From an uncultured Clostridia bacterium (lineage in GTDB: Bacteria > Bacillota > Clostridia > Christensenellales > Borkfalkiaceae), in assembly GCA_947630245.1 (NCBI GenBank), contig CANRGR010000013.1, positions 1-32,260 on the forward strand: 32,260 bases of DNA, read 5' to 3'. Below, one piece after another: positions 1 through 6,823 of this stretch (position 1 is the stretch's first letter; the number at the start of each line of letters is the position of its first letter). The notes beneath the pieces are model-generated. The model saw only the letters and a program-made list of their open reading frames with translations. It ran no database searches and was not told the origin of the DNA. The translations under genes were made by a program, and so were the position numbers.

Positions 1-121
1 TTTCGTCGCGCGGGGTGCGGTTGTACTCCTCGCAGAGCCGTTTCGCCGCCGCAAGCTCCGCAAGAAGTTCTTCGTCCACTTTATAGAGCTCTCCCGCCTG
101 CAATTTTTCCTTTTCCGTCAT
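1..121 (-). CDS. Sugar O-acetyltransferase (maltose/galactoside acetyltransferase type), N-terminal 40 residues only
   Basis: The gene runs off the left edge of the window, so only the first 40 codons are present. They read MTEKEKLQAGELYKVDEELL and continue through AAAKRLCEEYN and TPRDE. This is the small helical N-terminal domain that precedes the left-handed beta-helix in maltose/galactoside O-acetyltransferases (Maa/LacA type), enzymes that move acetyl from acetyl-CoA to a sugar hydroxyl. The hexapeptide repeats and the catalytic histidine would lie outside the window, so the substrate cannot be judged. The start is the ATG at 121; its ribosome binding site is weak (CGGGA). It follows the short alaS gene on the same strand, separated by a very strong hairpin. 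Confidence 0.75.
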   Translation of the reverse strand, partial: MTEKEKLQAGELYKVDEELLAELAAAKRLCEEYNRTPRDE

Positions 122-136
122 GATTGTCCCGTTGCC

Positions 137-173
137 GCGGGGCGCGCCGCCACTTGGTGGCGGCGCGCCCCGC
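137..173. terminator. Strong 17-bp GC hairpin between alaS and the acetyltransferase gene
   Basis: Positions 137-153 and 157-173 are perfectly complementary around a TTG loop. The T-rich flank (TTTTCCTTATTTTT) lies on the plus-strand side. For transcripts of alaS, which come from the other direction, the hairpin is followed by GGCAACGGGAC, with no U tract. It may still end alaS transcription or insulate the next gene, but it is not a textbook terminator for either neighbour. Confidence 0.45.
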
Positions 174-196
174 TTTTCCTTATTTTTATGATGATT

Positions 197-2011
197 TTAC
201 GGTTCGAGGACCGCCTTGATCCGTCTGACCCCCGCGGACGAGGACTGTTCCTTCTGAATTTTGAAGTGTCCCAGAACGCCCGTATGTCCGACGTGCGGAC
301 CGCCGCACATCTCCTTGCTGAACTCGCCGATCGAGTAGGTCTTGACCACTTCGCCGTACTTGCTGTCGAACACGCCGACGAAATGCTCCTTTCTCGCCTC
401 TTCGAGGCTCATTTCCTTATATATAACGGGGAGATCTTCGCGGATCTTTTCGTTGACGAGATCCTCCACCGCGCGGATCTCCTCGGGCGTCATCGCACGG
501 TCGAAATTGAAGTCGAACCGCATGCGCTCGTCGGTGATGTTGGAGCCCTTCTGGTTGCAGTCGGGCGAGAGCACGGTTTTGAGCGCCGCATTGAGCAGAT
601 GGGTTGCGGTATGATACTTGACCGCCATCTCGCTGTGGCTTTCGAGTCCGCCCTTCGCCTCCCCCTTCTGAATGACGCGGCTCTTCTCCTGATGTTCTTT
701 GAACGCCTCTTCGAAGCCGCCCTTGTCCACGGTGAGCCCGCGCTCCGCGGCGAGCTCCTCGGTGAGTTCGAGCGGGAAGCCGTAGGTGTCGTAGAGACGG
801 AATGCCGCCTTGCCGCCGATGACCGTCTCGGGAACGTGCCCCGGGTCGCTCTTTTTCATGAATTCGTTCTTGCGTTCGAGCCCTGCGACGCACTTCTCGA
901 ATTCCTTCATTCCCGTGACGAGCGTCGTCTCGAAGCGCTCCGCTTCCTTTTTGATCTCATCGAGAATGAAGTCCTCCTTCTGTCTGAGAAGGGGATACGC
1001 CTCGTCGTACACCTGTTCGATGTAGATCTTCGCGACGTGCAGGAGAAGTTCGGTGGAGACGTCGAGCTGGCGGCAGTAGCGGATGGCGCGGCGCATGATG
1101 CGGCGCAAAATGTACCCCGCCCCCGTGTTGGAGGGAAGAACGCCCGTGGGATCGCCGATGAGCATGACCGTCGTGCGGGTGTGATCGGCAATGATGCGCA
1201 TTGCGCGGCGGACTTCCCCGCCGTCGTCGTACTTCTTGCCCGTCTCCCGCTCGATCTCCGCGATGACCGCCGTGAACAGGTCGGTCTGATAGGCGTCGTG
1301 CAGTCCGTTCAAAAAGAGGAGCATGCGGTCGAATCCGAACCCCGTGTCCACGTTTTTATTTTCGAGCGGAACGTACCCCGTTCCGAGTTTTTTGTACTGC
1401 ATGTACACGTCGTTCCCGATCTCGACATAGTCGTCGGGGAATACGGGATCCTTCCCGTCGGGATCGAGCGGATAGAACCATTCGTTGTCCGGACCGCAGG
1501 GCGTTCCCTCCGTGCCTTCGAGCTCCCACCAGTTGTCCTCTTTGGGAAGATAGTAGATATGTTCGGGCAGAATGCCGAGCCCGATGAGAAGCCCTGCGGT
1601 CTCCTCGTCGCGGGGCGCCGATTCGTTGCCTTCGAACACGGTGGCGCAGAGCTTGTCCTTGTCGAGCCCGAATACCTTCGTCAGGATCTCGAACGTCCAC
1701 GCCGTCTTTTCCTTTTTGAAGTAATCGCCGAGCGACCAGTTGCCCATCATCTCGAAAAAGGTGAAGTGGGAGGCGTCGCCGACGGAGTCGATATCCACCG
1801 TTCTCATGCACCCCTGTACGTTGCACAGCCGCTTTCCCGCGGGGTGCGGCGCGCCGAGCAGATAGGGCATGAGCGGCTGCATGCCCGCAACATTGAACAT
1901 GACGCCCGTACTGCCGTCGCCGACAAGCGACACCGCGCCGATGTCGACATGTCCCTTCGACTTGTAAAAGTCCAGCCACTTTTGTCTCAATTCTTTCCCT
2001 GTGATCTTCAT
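197..2011 (-). CDS. alaS: Short-form alanine--tRNA ligase (AlaRS without the C-terminal C-Ala domain)
   Basis: Charges tRNA-Ala with alanine in the cytoplasm. The 604-residue product begins MKITGKELRQKWLDFYKSKG, followed by the class II catalytic core (GMQPLMPYLLGAPHP, FFEMMGNWSLGDYF, EGTPCGPDNEWF, DTGFGFDRML), the tRNA-recognition helices, and a complete editing domain with the metal-binding motifs HTATH (about residue 467) and CGGPH (about 569). It then stops cleanly after AGVRRIKAVLEP. Standard bacterial AlaRS has about 870 residues and continues into the oligomerising C-Ala domain, which is absent here. No frameshift or remnant follows: the stop is 24 bases from a hairpin. The short architecture is best known to me from candidate-phyla bacteria; whether this is the only AlaRS of the genome cannot be seen. 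A ribosome binding site AAGGAT lies 10 bases before the ATG. Confidence 0.88.
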   Translation of the reverse strand: MKITGKELRQKWLDFYKSKGHVDIGAVSLVGDGSTGVMFNVAGMQPLMPYLLGAPHPAGKRLCNVQGCMRTVDIDSVGDASHFTFFEMMGNWSLGDYFKKEKTAWTFEILTKVFGLDKDKLCATVFEGNESAPRDEETAGLLIGLGILPEHIYYLPKEDNWWELEGTEGTPCGPDNEWFYPLDPDGKDPVFPDDYVEIGNDVYMQYKKLGTGYVPLENKNVDTGFGFDRMLLFLNGLHDAYQTDLFTAVIAEIERETGKKYDDGGEVRRAMRIIADHTRTTVMLIGDPTGVLPSNTGAGYILRRIMRRAIRYCRQLDVSTELLLHVAKIYIEQVYDEAYPLLRQKEDFILDEIKKEAERFETTLVTGMKEFEKCVAGLERKNEFMKKSDPGHVPETVIGGKAAFRLYDTYGFPLELTEELAAERGLTVDKGGFEEAFKEHQEKSRVIQKGEAKGGLESHSEMAVKYHTATHLLNAALKTVLSPDCNQKGSNITDERMRFDFNFDRAMTPEEIRAVEDLVNEKIREDLPVIYKEMSLEEARKEHFVGVFDSKYGEVVKTYSIGEFSKEMCGGPHVGHTGVLGHFKIQKEQSSSAGVRRIKAVLEP

Positions 2012-2056
2012 AATCTATATCCTTGATTTTGTTTTGTCTGTTTTGTCGTGAACCTC

Positions 2057-2333
2057 AAAACCCTTTCCCCCTCGCTACGCTCGGGGACTTTCCCTTTCAG
2101 GGACAGCAAGGTGCTCTCTCGGCCCCCTTGTAGGACAGCAAGGCGCTCTCTCGACGCCCTTGCGGGACAGCAAGGCGCTCTCTCGGCGCCCCCTTGTGGG
2201 ACAGCAAGGCGCTCTCTCGGCCCCCTTGTAGGACAGCAAGGTGCTCTCTCGACGCCCTTGCGGGTCAGCAAGGCACTCTCTCGGCGCCCCTTTTAGGGGA
2301 GCTGTCGAGGCGATCGCCGAGACTGAGGGGTTT
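2057..2333. repeat. Left part of the DUF559-associated repeat array: flank module A, about six tandem 32-34 bp units, end module B
   Basis: Module A (2057-2110) contains CCCTCGCTACGCTCGGGG. From 2101 to about 2296 units of 32-34 bp follow, each of the form GGACAGCAAGGCGCTCTCTC then GRCGCCCTTGYG or GGCCCCCTTGTA. Module B (2297-2333) contains GGGGAGCTGTCGAGG and GCCGAGACTGAGGGG. The last base of module B lies directly against the stop codon of the DUF559 gene. The open reading frames through this stretch are translations of the repeats, not genes. Confidence 0.85.
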
Positions 2334-2334
2334 C

Positions 2335-2685
2335 TCATTCCAATCCCAAACGCTTCAAGATGTCTGCCTTCACCGATTGATATTGGCGGGCTACTTGCAA
2401 ATTGGAATATCTTGCAACCATAATCCCTTGCTCGTTCAAAAAACGATCCCTCTGCAAATCGTACTCCTCGCCCATATCCTCATAATGTTGCGAACCGTCG
2501 AGCTCAATCGCCAATTTTGCTTCTGCACAGTAAAAATCCACGATATATTGGCCGATCGGCTTTTGGCGCACAAACTTGACGGGCAATGAGCTCAAAAACG
2601 TGTACCAGAGCTTGCGTTCCTCTTTCGTCTGGTTTCTTCGTAATTCGCGCGCATTCCCGACCAATCTGTGTTGATAATATACCAT
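2335..2685 (-). CDS. DUF559 / Vsr-like endonuclease-domain protein inside a repeat array
   Basis: The 116-residue product matches DUF559, a small PD-(D/E)XK-like nuclease fold related to the very-short-patch repair nuclease. The family pattern is visible in order: an N-terminal ARELRRNQTKEERKLWYTF helix, the core VKFVRQKPIGQYIVDFYC, then LAIELDGSQHYED, in which the D of IVDFYC and the E and D of IELDGSQH are the likely metal ligands, then RDRFLNEQGI and a C-terminal helix. The gene fills exactly the gap between module B (ending 2333) and module A (starting 2686). Its start codon touches the repeat, so the ribosome binding site GAGGGGGAAAGG is supplied by the repeat itself. Biological role is unknown; close association with repeats suggests a selfish or repeat-maintaining function, which is inference. 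Confidence 0.8.
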   Translation of the reverse strand: MVYYQHRLVGNARELRRNQTKEERKLWYTFLSSLPVKFVRQKPIGQYIVDFYCAEAKLAIELDGSQHYEDMGEEYDLQRDRFLNEQGIMVARYSNLQVARQYQSVKADILKRLGLE

Positions 2686-2850
2686 AAACCCTTTCCCCCT
2701 CGCTACGCTCGGGGACTTTCCCTTTCAGGGACAGCAAGTGTTCTCCCTCGGCTCCCCTTGCAGGGGAGCTGTCGAGGCGCAAGCCGAGACTGAGGGGTTT
2801 AACCCTTTCGGCGCTTGCGCGCCACTTTCCCTAAAAGGGACTGCAAGGTG
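2686..2850. repeat. Right part of the DUF559-associated repeat array: second copies of modules A and B
   Basis: Positions 2686-2738 repeat module A in the same orientation as 2058-2110, almost base for base (CTTTCCCCCTCGCTACGCTC, then GGGGACTTTCCCTTTCAGGG). One variant spacer unit follows, and 2762-2800 repeats module B (CAGGGGAGCTGTCGAGGCGC, then AAGCCGAGACTGAGGGGTTT). A further relic, AACCCTTTCGGCGCTTGCGC followed by CACTTTCCCTAAAAGGGACTG, reaches to the cysS stop codon. Confidence 0.85.
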
Positions 2851-2851
2851 T

Positions 2852-4240
2852 TTATATTTTGCTTAACGTATACCCCTCTTTACTGTCCTTCACGGCATAT
2901 CCCATTTCTTTGAGCTTTTCCCTGAGCTCGTCGGACTTCGCCCAATCCTTCGCAAGGCGCGCCGCCCACCGCTCTTCCGCAACCGCTTTCACGTCCGCGG
3001 GAACTTCCTCCTCTTTGGGCGCATAGCGCGCAAGATATGCCGCGGCGTCCTGTTTGAAGAGTCCGAGAAGGGAATACGTCGCGCGGATTTGGTTGGTCAT
3101 TCTGCGCGAGGCGGGGTCGTTTTCGCCCAAAAACTTCGACACGTCCTTGAAATACCCGAAGAGATCGGACAGCGCGAGCGCGGTGTTGAAGTCGTCGCAC
3201 ATCGCTTGGTCGAACTTCTTGTCGATCTCGGGATACAGTCCCGTTTCCTCGGGGAACTTCTTCTCCGCCTCCCCGATCAGGCGGTAAAACCGCACAAGGT
3301 GCGCCTCGGCGCCGGGGAACAAATCGTCCGTGATGTTGACGTCGCCGCGGTAACCCGTGGAGAGGAGGGCGAACTTGATCGCCTCGTTCGAATATTTCGC
3401 AAGCAGATCTTCGAGCAACAAGCTGTTGCCGAGGGACTTGGACATCTTCTGCCCGTTGACTTTGATGAGCCCGTTGTGCACCCAATAGTTTGCAAACCGT
3501 TTGCCCGTGAGCGCCTCGGTCTGCGCGATTTCGTTCTCGTGGTGGGGAAAGATGAGATCCCTTCCGCCGCCGTGAATGTCGATCCGATCGCCGAACGCGG
3601 CGCGGTTCATCGCCGAACACTCGATGTGCCAGCCCGGTCTTCCCTTGCCCCACGGGGAATCCCATGAAATCTCGCCCTCCTTCGCCGCCTTCCAAAGCGC
3701 GAAGTCGTAGGCGTTCTTCTTGCTGTCGTCGTTTTCGACGCGCACGCCGTCGAGCATGTCCTCCTTGTCCCGCCCCGAGAGCTGACCGTAGGCGGGGAAG
3801 GTGTCTACATCGAAATACACGTCCCCGTTCCCGGGCGCGTAGGCGTGTCCCTTTGCGATGAGCTCTTCGATGAAGGAGATGATGTTGCCGATGTTCTCGG
3901 TCGCTTTGAGCCAGACGGTGGGTTCGTCCACGTCGAGCTCGCGCATCACTTCGTCGATCTTTCCGATCATCATTTCGGCATAGCGGTCGGCGGGAATGCC
4001 CGTCTCGCGGCTCTTGGCGATGATCTTGTCGTCGACGTCGGTATAATTGCGGGCATAGGTGACAAAATAGCCCTGTTTTTCGAGAAATTTACGGAAGATG
4101 TCGTACAGAATCGCCTGAAAGCCGTGCCCGACATGCGCCTCGCCCGAGACGGTGATTCCGCAGGCGTACATCTTCACCTTCCCCTCTTCGAGGGGAACGA
4201 ACTCTTCCTTTTTTCTTGTGAGAGAATTATAAATCTTCAT
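2852..4240 (-). CDS. cysS: Cysteine--tRNA ligase
   Basis: Class I synthetase that charges tRNA-Cys. Visible signatures: zinc ligand Cys27 in MYACGITV, the HIGH-like HVGH at residues 36-39, the further zinc-site residues in WHIECSAMN and FPHHENEIAQTEA, and the KMSKS loop in GQKMSKSLGNS. The C-terminal helical domain with DALIA-type anticodon-binding region ends in GYTLSKI. The 462-residue length is normal. The ATG at 4240 is chosen because AGGAAG lies six bases upstream; a GTG two codons earlier (4246) has no properly spaced ribosome binding site. It has its own promoter and a leader containing a short hairpin (GGAAC-ATC-GTTCC). It is not in an operon with cysE, unlike in B. subtilis. Confidence 0.96.
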   Translation of the reverse strand: MKIYNSLTRKKEEFVPLEEGKVKMYACGITVSGEAHVGHGFQAILYDIFRKFLEKQGYFVTYARNYTDVDDKIIAKSRETGIPADRYAEMMIGKIDEVMRELDVDEPTVWLKATENIGNIISFIEELIAKGHAYAPGNGDVYFDVDTFPAYGQLSGRDKEDMLDGVRVENDDSKKNAYDFALWKAAKEGEISWDSPWGKGRPGWHIECSAMNRAAFGDRIDIHGGGRDLIFPHHENEIAQTEALTGKRFANYWVHNGLIKVNGQKMSKSLGNSLLLEDLLAKYSNEAIKFALLSTGYRGDVNITDDLFPGAEAHLVRFYRLIGEAEKKFPEETGLYPEIDKKFDQAMCDDFNTALALSDLFGYFKDVSKFLGENDPASRRMTNQIRATYSLLGLFKQDAAAYLARYAPKEEEVPADVKAVAEERWAARLAKDWAKSDELREKLKEMGYAVKDSKEGYTLSKI

Positions 4241-4289
4241 AGACACCTTCCTGAAAAAGAAGATCGGCGGGAACGATGTTCCTGCCGAT

Positions 4290-4318
4290 ATTGTAGCATT
4301 TTATTCCGAAAAAAGCAA
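4290..4318 (-). promoter_or_regulatory. Promoter of cysS
   Basis: On the minus strand TTGCTT (4318-4313) and TACAAT (4295-4290) are separated by 17 bases, a standard housekeeping sigma promoter. The stretch AAAATGCTACAATAT is identical to the one in the promoter at 8173-8201. Confidence 0.8.
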
Positions 4319-4345
4319 AGCGTTTTTATGCGGAATATGAAATTC

Positions 4346-5104
4346 CTAAGGCGTTGACTTTGATTTTTCCCTCACTTTTACAATCATCAGGACCGCACCC
4401 GCCGCGATCAGGAGCAGAGAGATTGCCTGCGCCGGAGAAAGACCGGGGAGAAAGCTACCCCGATCGTCGCCGCGCAAAAATTCGAGTAAAAATCTTCCCG
4501 CTCCGTAACCGATGAGATAGAGGGGGAACGCATATCCCTTTGCAAAAAACAACAAGCCCAAAAAGAGCAGAATGAGAAAGGCCGCCTCATAGAGCTGGAC
4601 GGGATGAAGCGGTTGGCTTCCATATTGCTCAAAGGGAATGGAGCCGGCGGGAAATACGACGCCGATTCCGGATTCCGTGGGTTTGCCGTAGCAGCAGCCG
4701 CCCAAAAAACAACCGATCCTGCCCAAACAATGCCCTGCGGGAATACAGGGAGCCAAATCATTGAGACGGCTCCAAAGGCTCACTTGCCTGTTTTTCTTCA
4801 AACGCAGCAGGCAAGGGAAGAGAACAAGCGCACAGATGAGTCCGCCGAAAAAGGTTGCCCCGCCGAACGCAAATTTTCCGCTCTCAATCCACTTAAAGAC
4901 GGAGTCCAAAAGCATTGCGGCGGGGAATGCTGCCGCAAGGGAAAGAATCAACATTTCGATCGCAAAAAGATTCTCGTCCCCGCATTCTCTGTGCCGGCGC
5001 GAAGAGAGCAGCGCATACAGAAACAGACAAATTCCCGCGCCGAAAATCATGCAGAGAGAATAGGGAAAGAGAACGAGACCGAAAACGGTTACCGTCTGCG
5101 CCAT
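4346..5104 (-). CDS. lgt: Prolipoprotein diacylglyceryl transferase (Lgt) family membrane protein
   Basis: Lgt transfers diacylglycerol from phosphatidylglycerol to the lipobox cysteine of prolipoproteins. This 252-residue protein has about seven membrane segments and recognisable family motifs: FFGGLICALV, the signature-like GHCLGRIGCFLGGCCYGKPT, HPVQLYEA, and GAGRFLLEFLRGDDRG followed by LSPAQAISL. In canonical Lgt the first motif contains a histidine (HGGLLG) and the signature reads GRIGNFxNxE. Here the histidine is replaced by F and the signature is cysteine-rich, so it belongs to the atypical clostridial branch of the family. Whether it is the cell's main Lgt or a paralogue is open. The membrane protein gene at 5108 precedes it by three bases, so the two form an operon. 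Confidence 0.75.
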   Translation of the reverse strand: MAQTVTVFGLVLFPYSLCMIFGAGICLFLYALLSSRRHRECGDENLFAIEMLILSLAAAFPAAMLLDSVFKWIESGKFAFGGATFFGGLICALVLFPCLLRLKKNRQVSLWSRLNDLAPCIPAGHCLGRIGCFLGGCCYGKPTESGIGVVFPAGSIPFEQYGSQPLHPVQLYEAAFLILLFLGLLFFAKGYAFPLYLIGYGAGRFLLEFLRGDDRGSFLPGLSPAQAISLLLIAAGAVLMIVKVREKSKSTP

Positions 5105-5107
5105 TTG

Positions 5108-5497
5108 TCAAGGCTTTCTTGCCGCAAAACACGTCGAGAGAAGGAACATGAGGGTCGACAGAAGCGTTGAGAGGAAGAGCGTAAAGGAAAATCCGCCCAA
5201 GAATACATATTCGAGAATGACGTCCCCTATTTCCAAGACAAGGGCGAAAAGAGATAACCCAAGCCCCGCGCGCTTAAACCCATATGCCTGAATCCCGCCG
5301 ATCAATCCAATCACGGCTCCTCCGCCACCCAGAGCGATGAATCCCAGCATATACCCGATGGGGACAGAACTTCCTCCCCCCATTGCGCCCGAGAAGCCCG
5401 CGCAGGTTCTTGCGCACGCCGCCCACATGATCGCGCCGACCAGTCCGGAAATCGCGCCGAGAATTCCAAAGACCAATGCCGCTACGTTCTTTTTCAT
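5108..5497 (-). CDS. Small membrane protein of unknown function, co-transcribed with lgt
   Basis: The 129-residue product has four predicted membrane segments: residues about 5-28 (VAALVFGILGAISGLVGAIM), 48-70 (glycine-rich), 78-98 and 103-122. Glycine-rich helices with the pattern GxLGxxxGLxGA resemble small multi-spanning proteins of Bacillota with no defined function; I cannot assign a family. The ATG at 5497 follows AAGGAGG at a good distance. It ends three bases before the lgt start, suggesting co-transcription. An 18-bp palindrome lies between the putative -35 and -10 boxes of its promoter, so it may be regulated by the divergent XRE protein encoded at 5778. Confidence 0.7.
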   Translation of the reverse strand: MKKNVAALVFGILGAISGLVGAIMWAACARTCAGFSGAMGGGSSVPIGYMLGFIALGGGGAVIGLIGGIQAYGFKRAGLGLSLFALVLEIGDVILEYVFLGGFSFTLFLSTLLSTLMFLLSTCFAARKP

Positions 5498-5516
5498 TTG
5501 TTTTTCCTCCTTTATT

Positions 5517-5534
5517 TTAACCGATCTCGGTTAA
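5517..5534. promoter_or_regulatory. Palindromic operator in the promoter of the small membrane protein gene
   Basis: TTAACCGATCTCGGTTAA is an 8-2-8 perfect palindrome. Read on the minus strand it lies just before and partly within TAAAAT (possible -10), with TTTTTG or TTGGAA upstream as a weak -35. It shares the TAAC...ATCT...GTTA layout with the palindrome at 5692-5707. Confidence 0.5.
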
Positions 5535-5691
5535 TTCCAAAAATTCTTCCATGTTCTTATGCGCTTGAAAATCGGCATTCGGAACCGACAAAACGCCGAA
5601 TACTCGTGCCAATGTAGATGATGTTGTGAGGCGGGAGCGGCTTGCCAACCGCTCCTCCGATTGATGCTCCGCCCGTCCTCTTTTTTGATTA

Positions 5692-5757
5692 TAACTCATC
5701 TGAGTTAATATGTCAACTGTTTTTGGTTAATATTTTAACTCAATTTCGCTATAAAAT
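5692..5757 (+). promoter_or_regulatory. Promoter and operator region of the XRE gene at 5778
   Basis: A palindrome TAACTCA-TC-TGAGTTA (5692-5707) is followed by GTTAA-TATT-TTAAC (5726-5739). The likely promoter is TTAATA (5727-5732), 17 bases, TATAAA (5750-5755), so the second dyad overlaps the -35 box. The arrangement suits autoregulation by a dimeric repressor. Confidence 0.5.
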
Positions 5758-5777
5758 GTGAAAAAGGAGTTCTTGTG

Positions 5778-6062
5778 ATGACGGTTTTAGAAAAGATAGA
5801 CAAACTGCGTTTGGCGCGGAACTGGTCAATCAACAATCTGGCTATGGAGGCGATGCTTACGCAGTCTACGCTGAATAATCTCTACACGCGCAAAGCGGAA
5901 CCGAAGCTGTCCACGTTGCGGGCGATCTGCAACGCCTTCGGGATCACGCTCTCGGAGTTTTTTGCGGAAGAAGAACAAAGCGAAGATGAGGAAGAGCTCA
6001 TTCGTCGGGTACGCGCCTTAAATGATGAAAAAAAGAAAGGGCTTTTGACCCTCTTGCGATAA
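5778..6062 (+). CDS. XRE-family helix-turn-helix transcriptional regulator
   Basis: The 94-residue protein begins MTVLEKIDKLRLARNWSINN and carries a five-helix XRE domain over residues 5-64 (NLAMEAMLTQSTLNNLYTRK is the helix-turn-helix, followed by the FGITLSEFF end seen in Cro/CI-like regulators). A short acidic stretch (EEEQSEDEEE) and a helix follow. The ATG at 5778 is preferred over the GTG at 5775 because GGAG is eight bases upstream of it. It is one of very few plus-strand genes left of the origin, transcribed away from the membrane protein/lgt operon. Palindromes on both sides of the shared intergenic region make those promoters its likely targets; this is inference. Confidence 0.85.
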   Translation: MTVLEKIDKLRLARNWSINNLAMEAMLTQSTLNNLYTRKAEPKLSTLRAICNAFGITLSEFFAEEEQSEDEEELIRRVRALNDEKKKGLLTLLR

Positions 6063-6304
6063 GGGGCGACAAGAGAAAGCCGCCCCACCTGTCATACCGC
6101 CTCGCGCTCACGTCCCCCCTGTCATACCGACGACCGAACGAAGCGAGGGAGGAGTGTATCCCCTCATACGCAGTCCGTTCGCGACGCCGTGCCAACATGC
6201 GTTCGTCCTCGAATCAAGGCGATGTTTCGACTTCGCTCAACATGACGTGATTTGAGAATGCCTGTCTGTTTCCCGTTGTCATACCGACGACCGAACGAAG
6301 CGAG

Positions 6305-6410
6305 GGTGGAGCGGCGTTGCTTCTGTTCAACAGCCCTGTGGGCTGTGAACAACGCCGCGACAGGAGCGCCGGCGGGCGCGACGGGCTTTGCGGCGGTCCC
6401 TGACGCCCAA
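6305..6410 (+). repeat. 106-base module, copy 1 of an inverted pair
   Basis: By hand alignment this differs from the reverse complement of 8553-8658 at six of 106 positions, without gaps. It contains the small hairpin ACAGCCC-TGT-GGGCTGT. Confidence 0.85.
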
Positions 6411-6571
6411 AACGTCCGCTTTGAATGAGGGGATTCTCTCCCCCTTCGGGGGTCGGAATGACAGAAAGCGCCCGTTTTGTCATTTCGACCGAAGTGAGCG
6501 AAGCGAACGAAGTGGAGAAATCTCATCATAAGGTGGAGATTCCTCGGCTTCGCTCGGAATGACAGAAAAAC

Positions 6572-6662
6572 AAGGTCTTAAAATCAAGGCGATGTTTCGA
6601 CTGCGCTCAACATGACGTATTTTAGAAATGGCGCGGCGCGGGAGAATCCCGCGCCGCGCCTT
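6572..6662 (+). repeat. 91-base module with terminal GC palindrome, copy 1 of an inverted pair
   Basis: It starts AAGGTCTTAAAATCAAGGCG and ends in a perfect 14-bp stem, GGCGCGGCGCGGGA (6630-6643), loop GAA, then its complement (6647-6660). The reverse complement of 8458-8547 matches it with about three differences including one single-base gap. Confidence 0.88.
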
Positions 6663-6690
6663 CCTCTTCGCCCGCCCAAACTTCCTTCTA

Positions 6691-6732
6691 TAAAACCAAA
6701 ACGGCAATCGGATCGTGCCGATCCGATTGCCG
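6691..6732 (-). terminator. Intrinsic terminator of the cysE operon
   Basis: A perfect 14-bp stem CGGCAATCGGATCG (6702-6715) pairs with 6719-6732 around a TGC loop. On the minus strand it is followed by TTTTGGTTTTATAG, a U-rich tail. It lies about 90 bases downstream of the cysE stop. Confidence 0.85.
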
Positions 6733-6823
6733 AGTCTTATTCCTCTTTTCTTCACATTATCGCGGCCCGTTCGCCATTTCGGCATGGGCATGCCCGAAAT
6801 GTTAGGGCGTGATGAATCCCCAC

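Larger units (their letters stand above)
6063..6690. repeat. Mosaic of dispersed palindromic repeats, tract 1
   Basis: No gene is credible here. The tract is built from modules that recur elsewhere in the window: TCATACCGACGACCGAACGA followed by AGCGAGGG (near 6121 and 6279; inverted near 8420), AATCAAGGCGATGTTTCGAC followed by the CTCAACATGACGT part (6212 and 6583; inverted at 8491 and near 22360), a 106-base module at 6305-6410 (inverted copy 8553-8658), ATTCCTCGGCTTCGCTCGGA (near 6540), and CCCCCTTCGGGGGTCGGAAT (near 6450). Open reading frames in it are repeat translations. Confidence 0.85.

Noticed and set aside
188-2026. Long open frame on the plus strand opposite alaS
   Set aside because: It is the complement of the alaS coding frame; high GC keeps the opposite strand open. 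The same holds for long frames opposite hppA, pckG, yidC, ftsH and the DUF2156-GNAT gene.
2057-2333. CRISPR array
   Set aside because: The units are contiguous and similar throughout, with no unique spacers of constant length and no cas genes.
2008-2338. Frames giving RERLAVPQGG / APCCPTRG repeats
   Set aside because: They are translations of the 32-34 bp tandem units with no ribosome binding site.
5517-5699. 60-residue minus-strand frame ending HKNMEEFLELTEIG
   Set aside because: The end looks protein-like, but there is no ribosome binding site and the frame runs through two operator-like palindromes. At most a gene relic.
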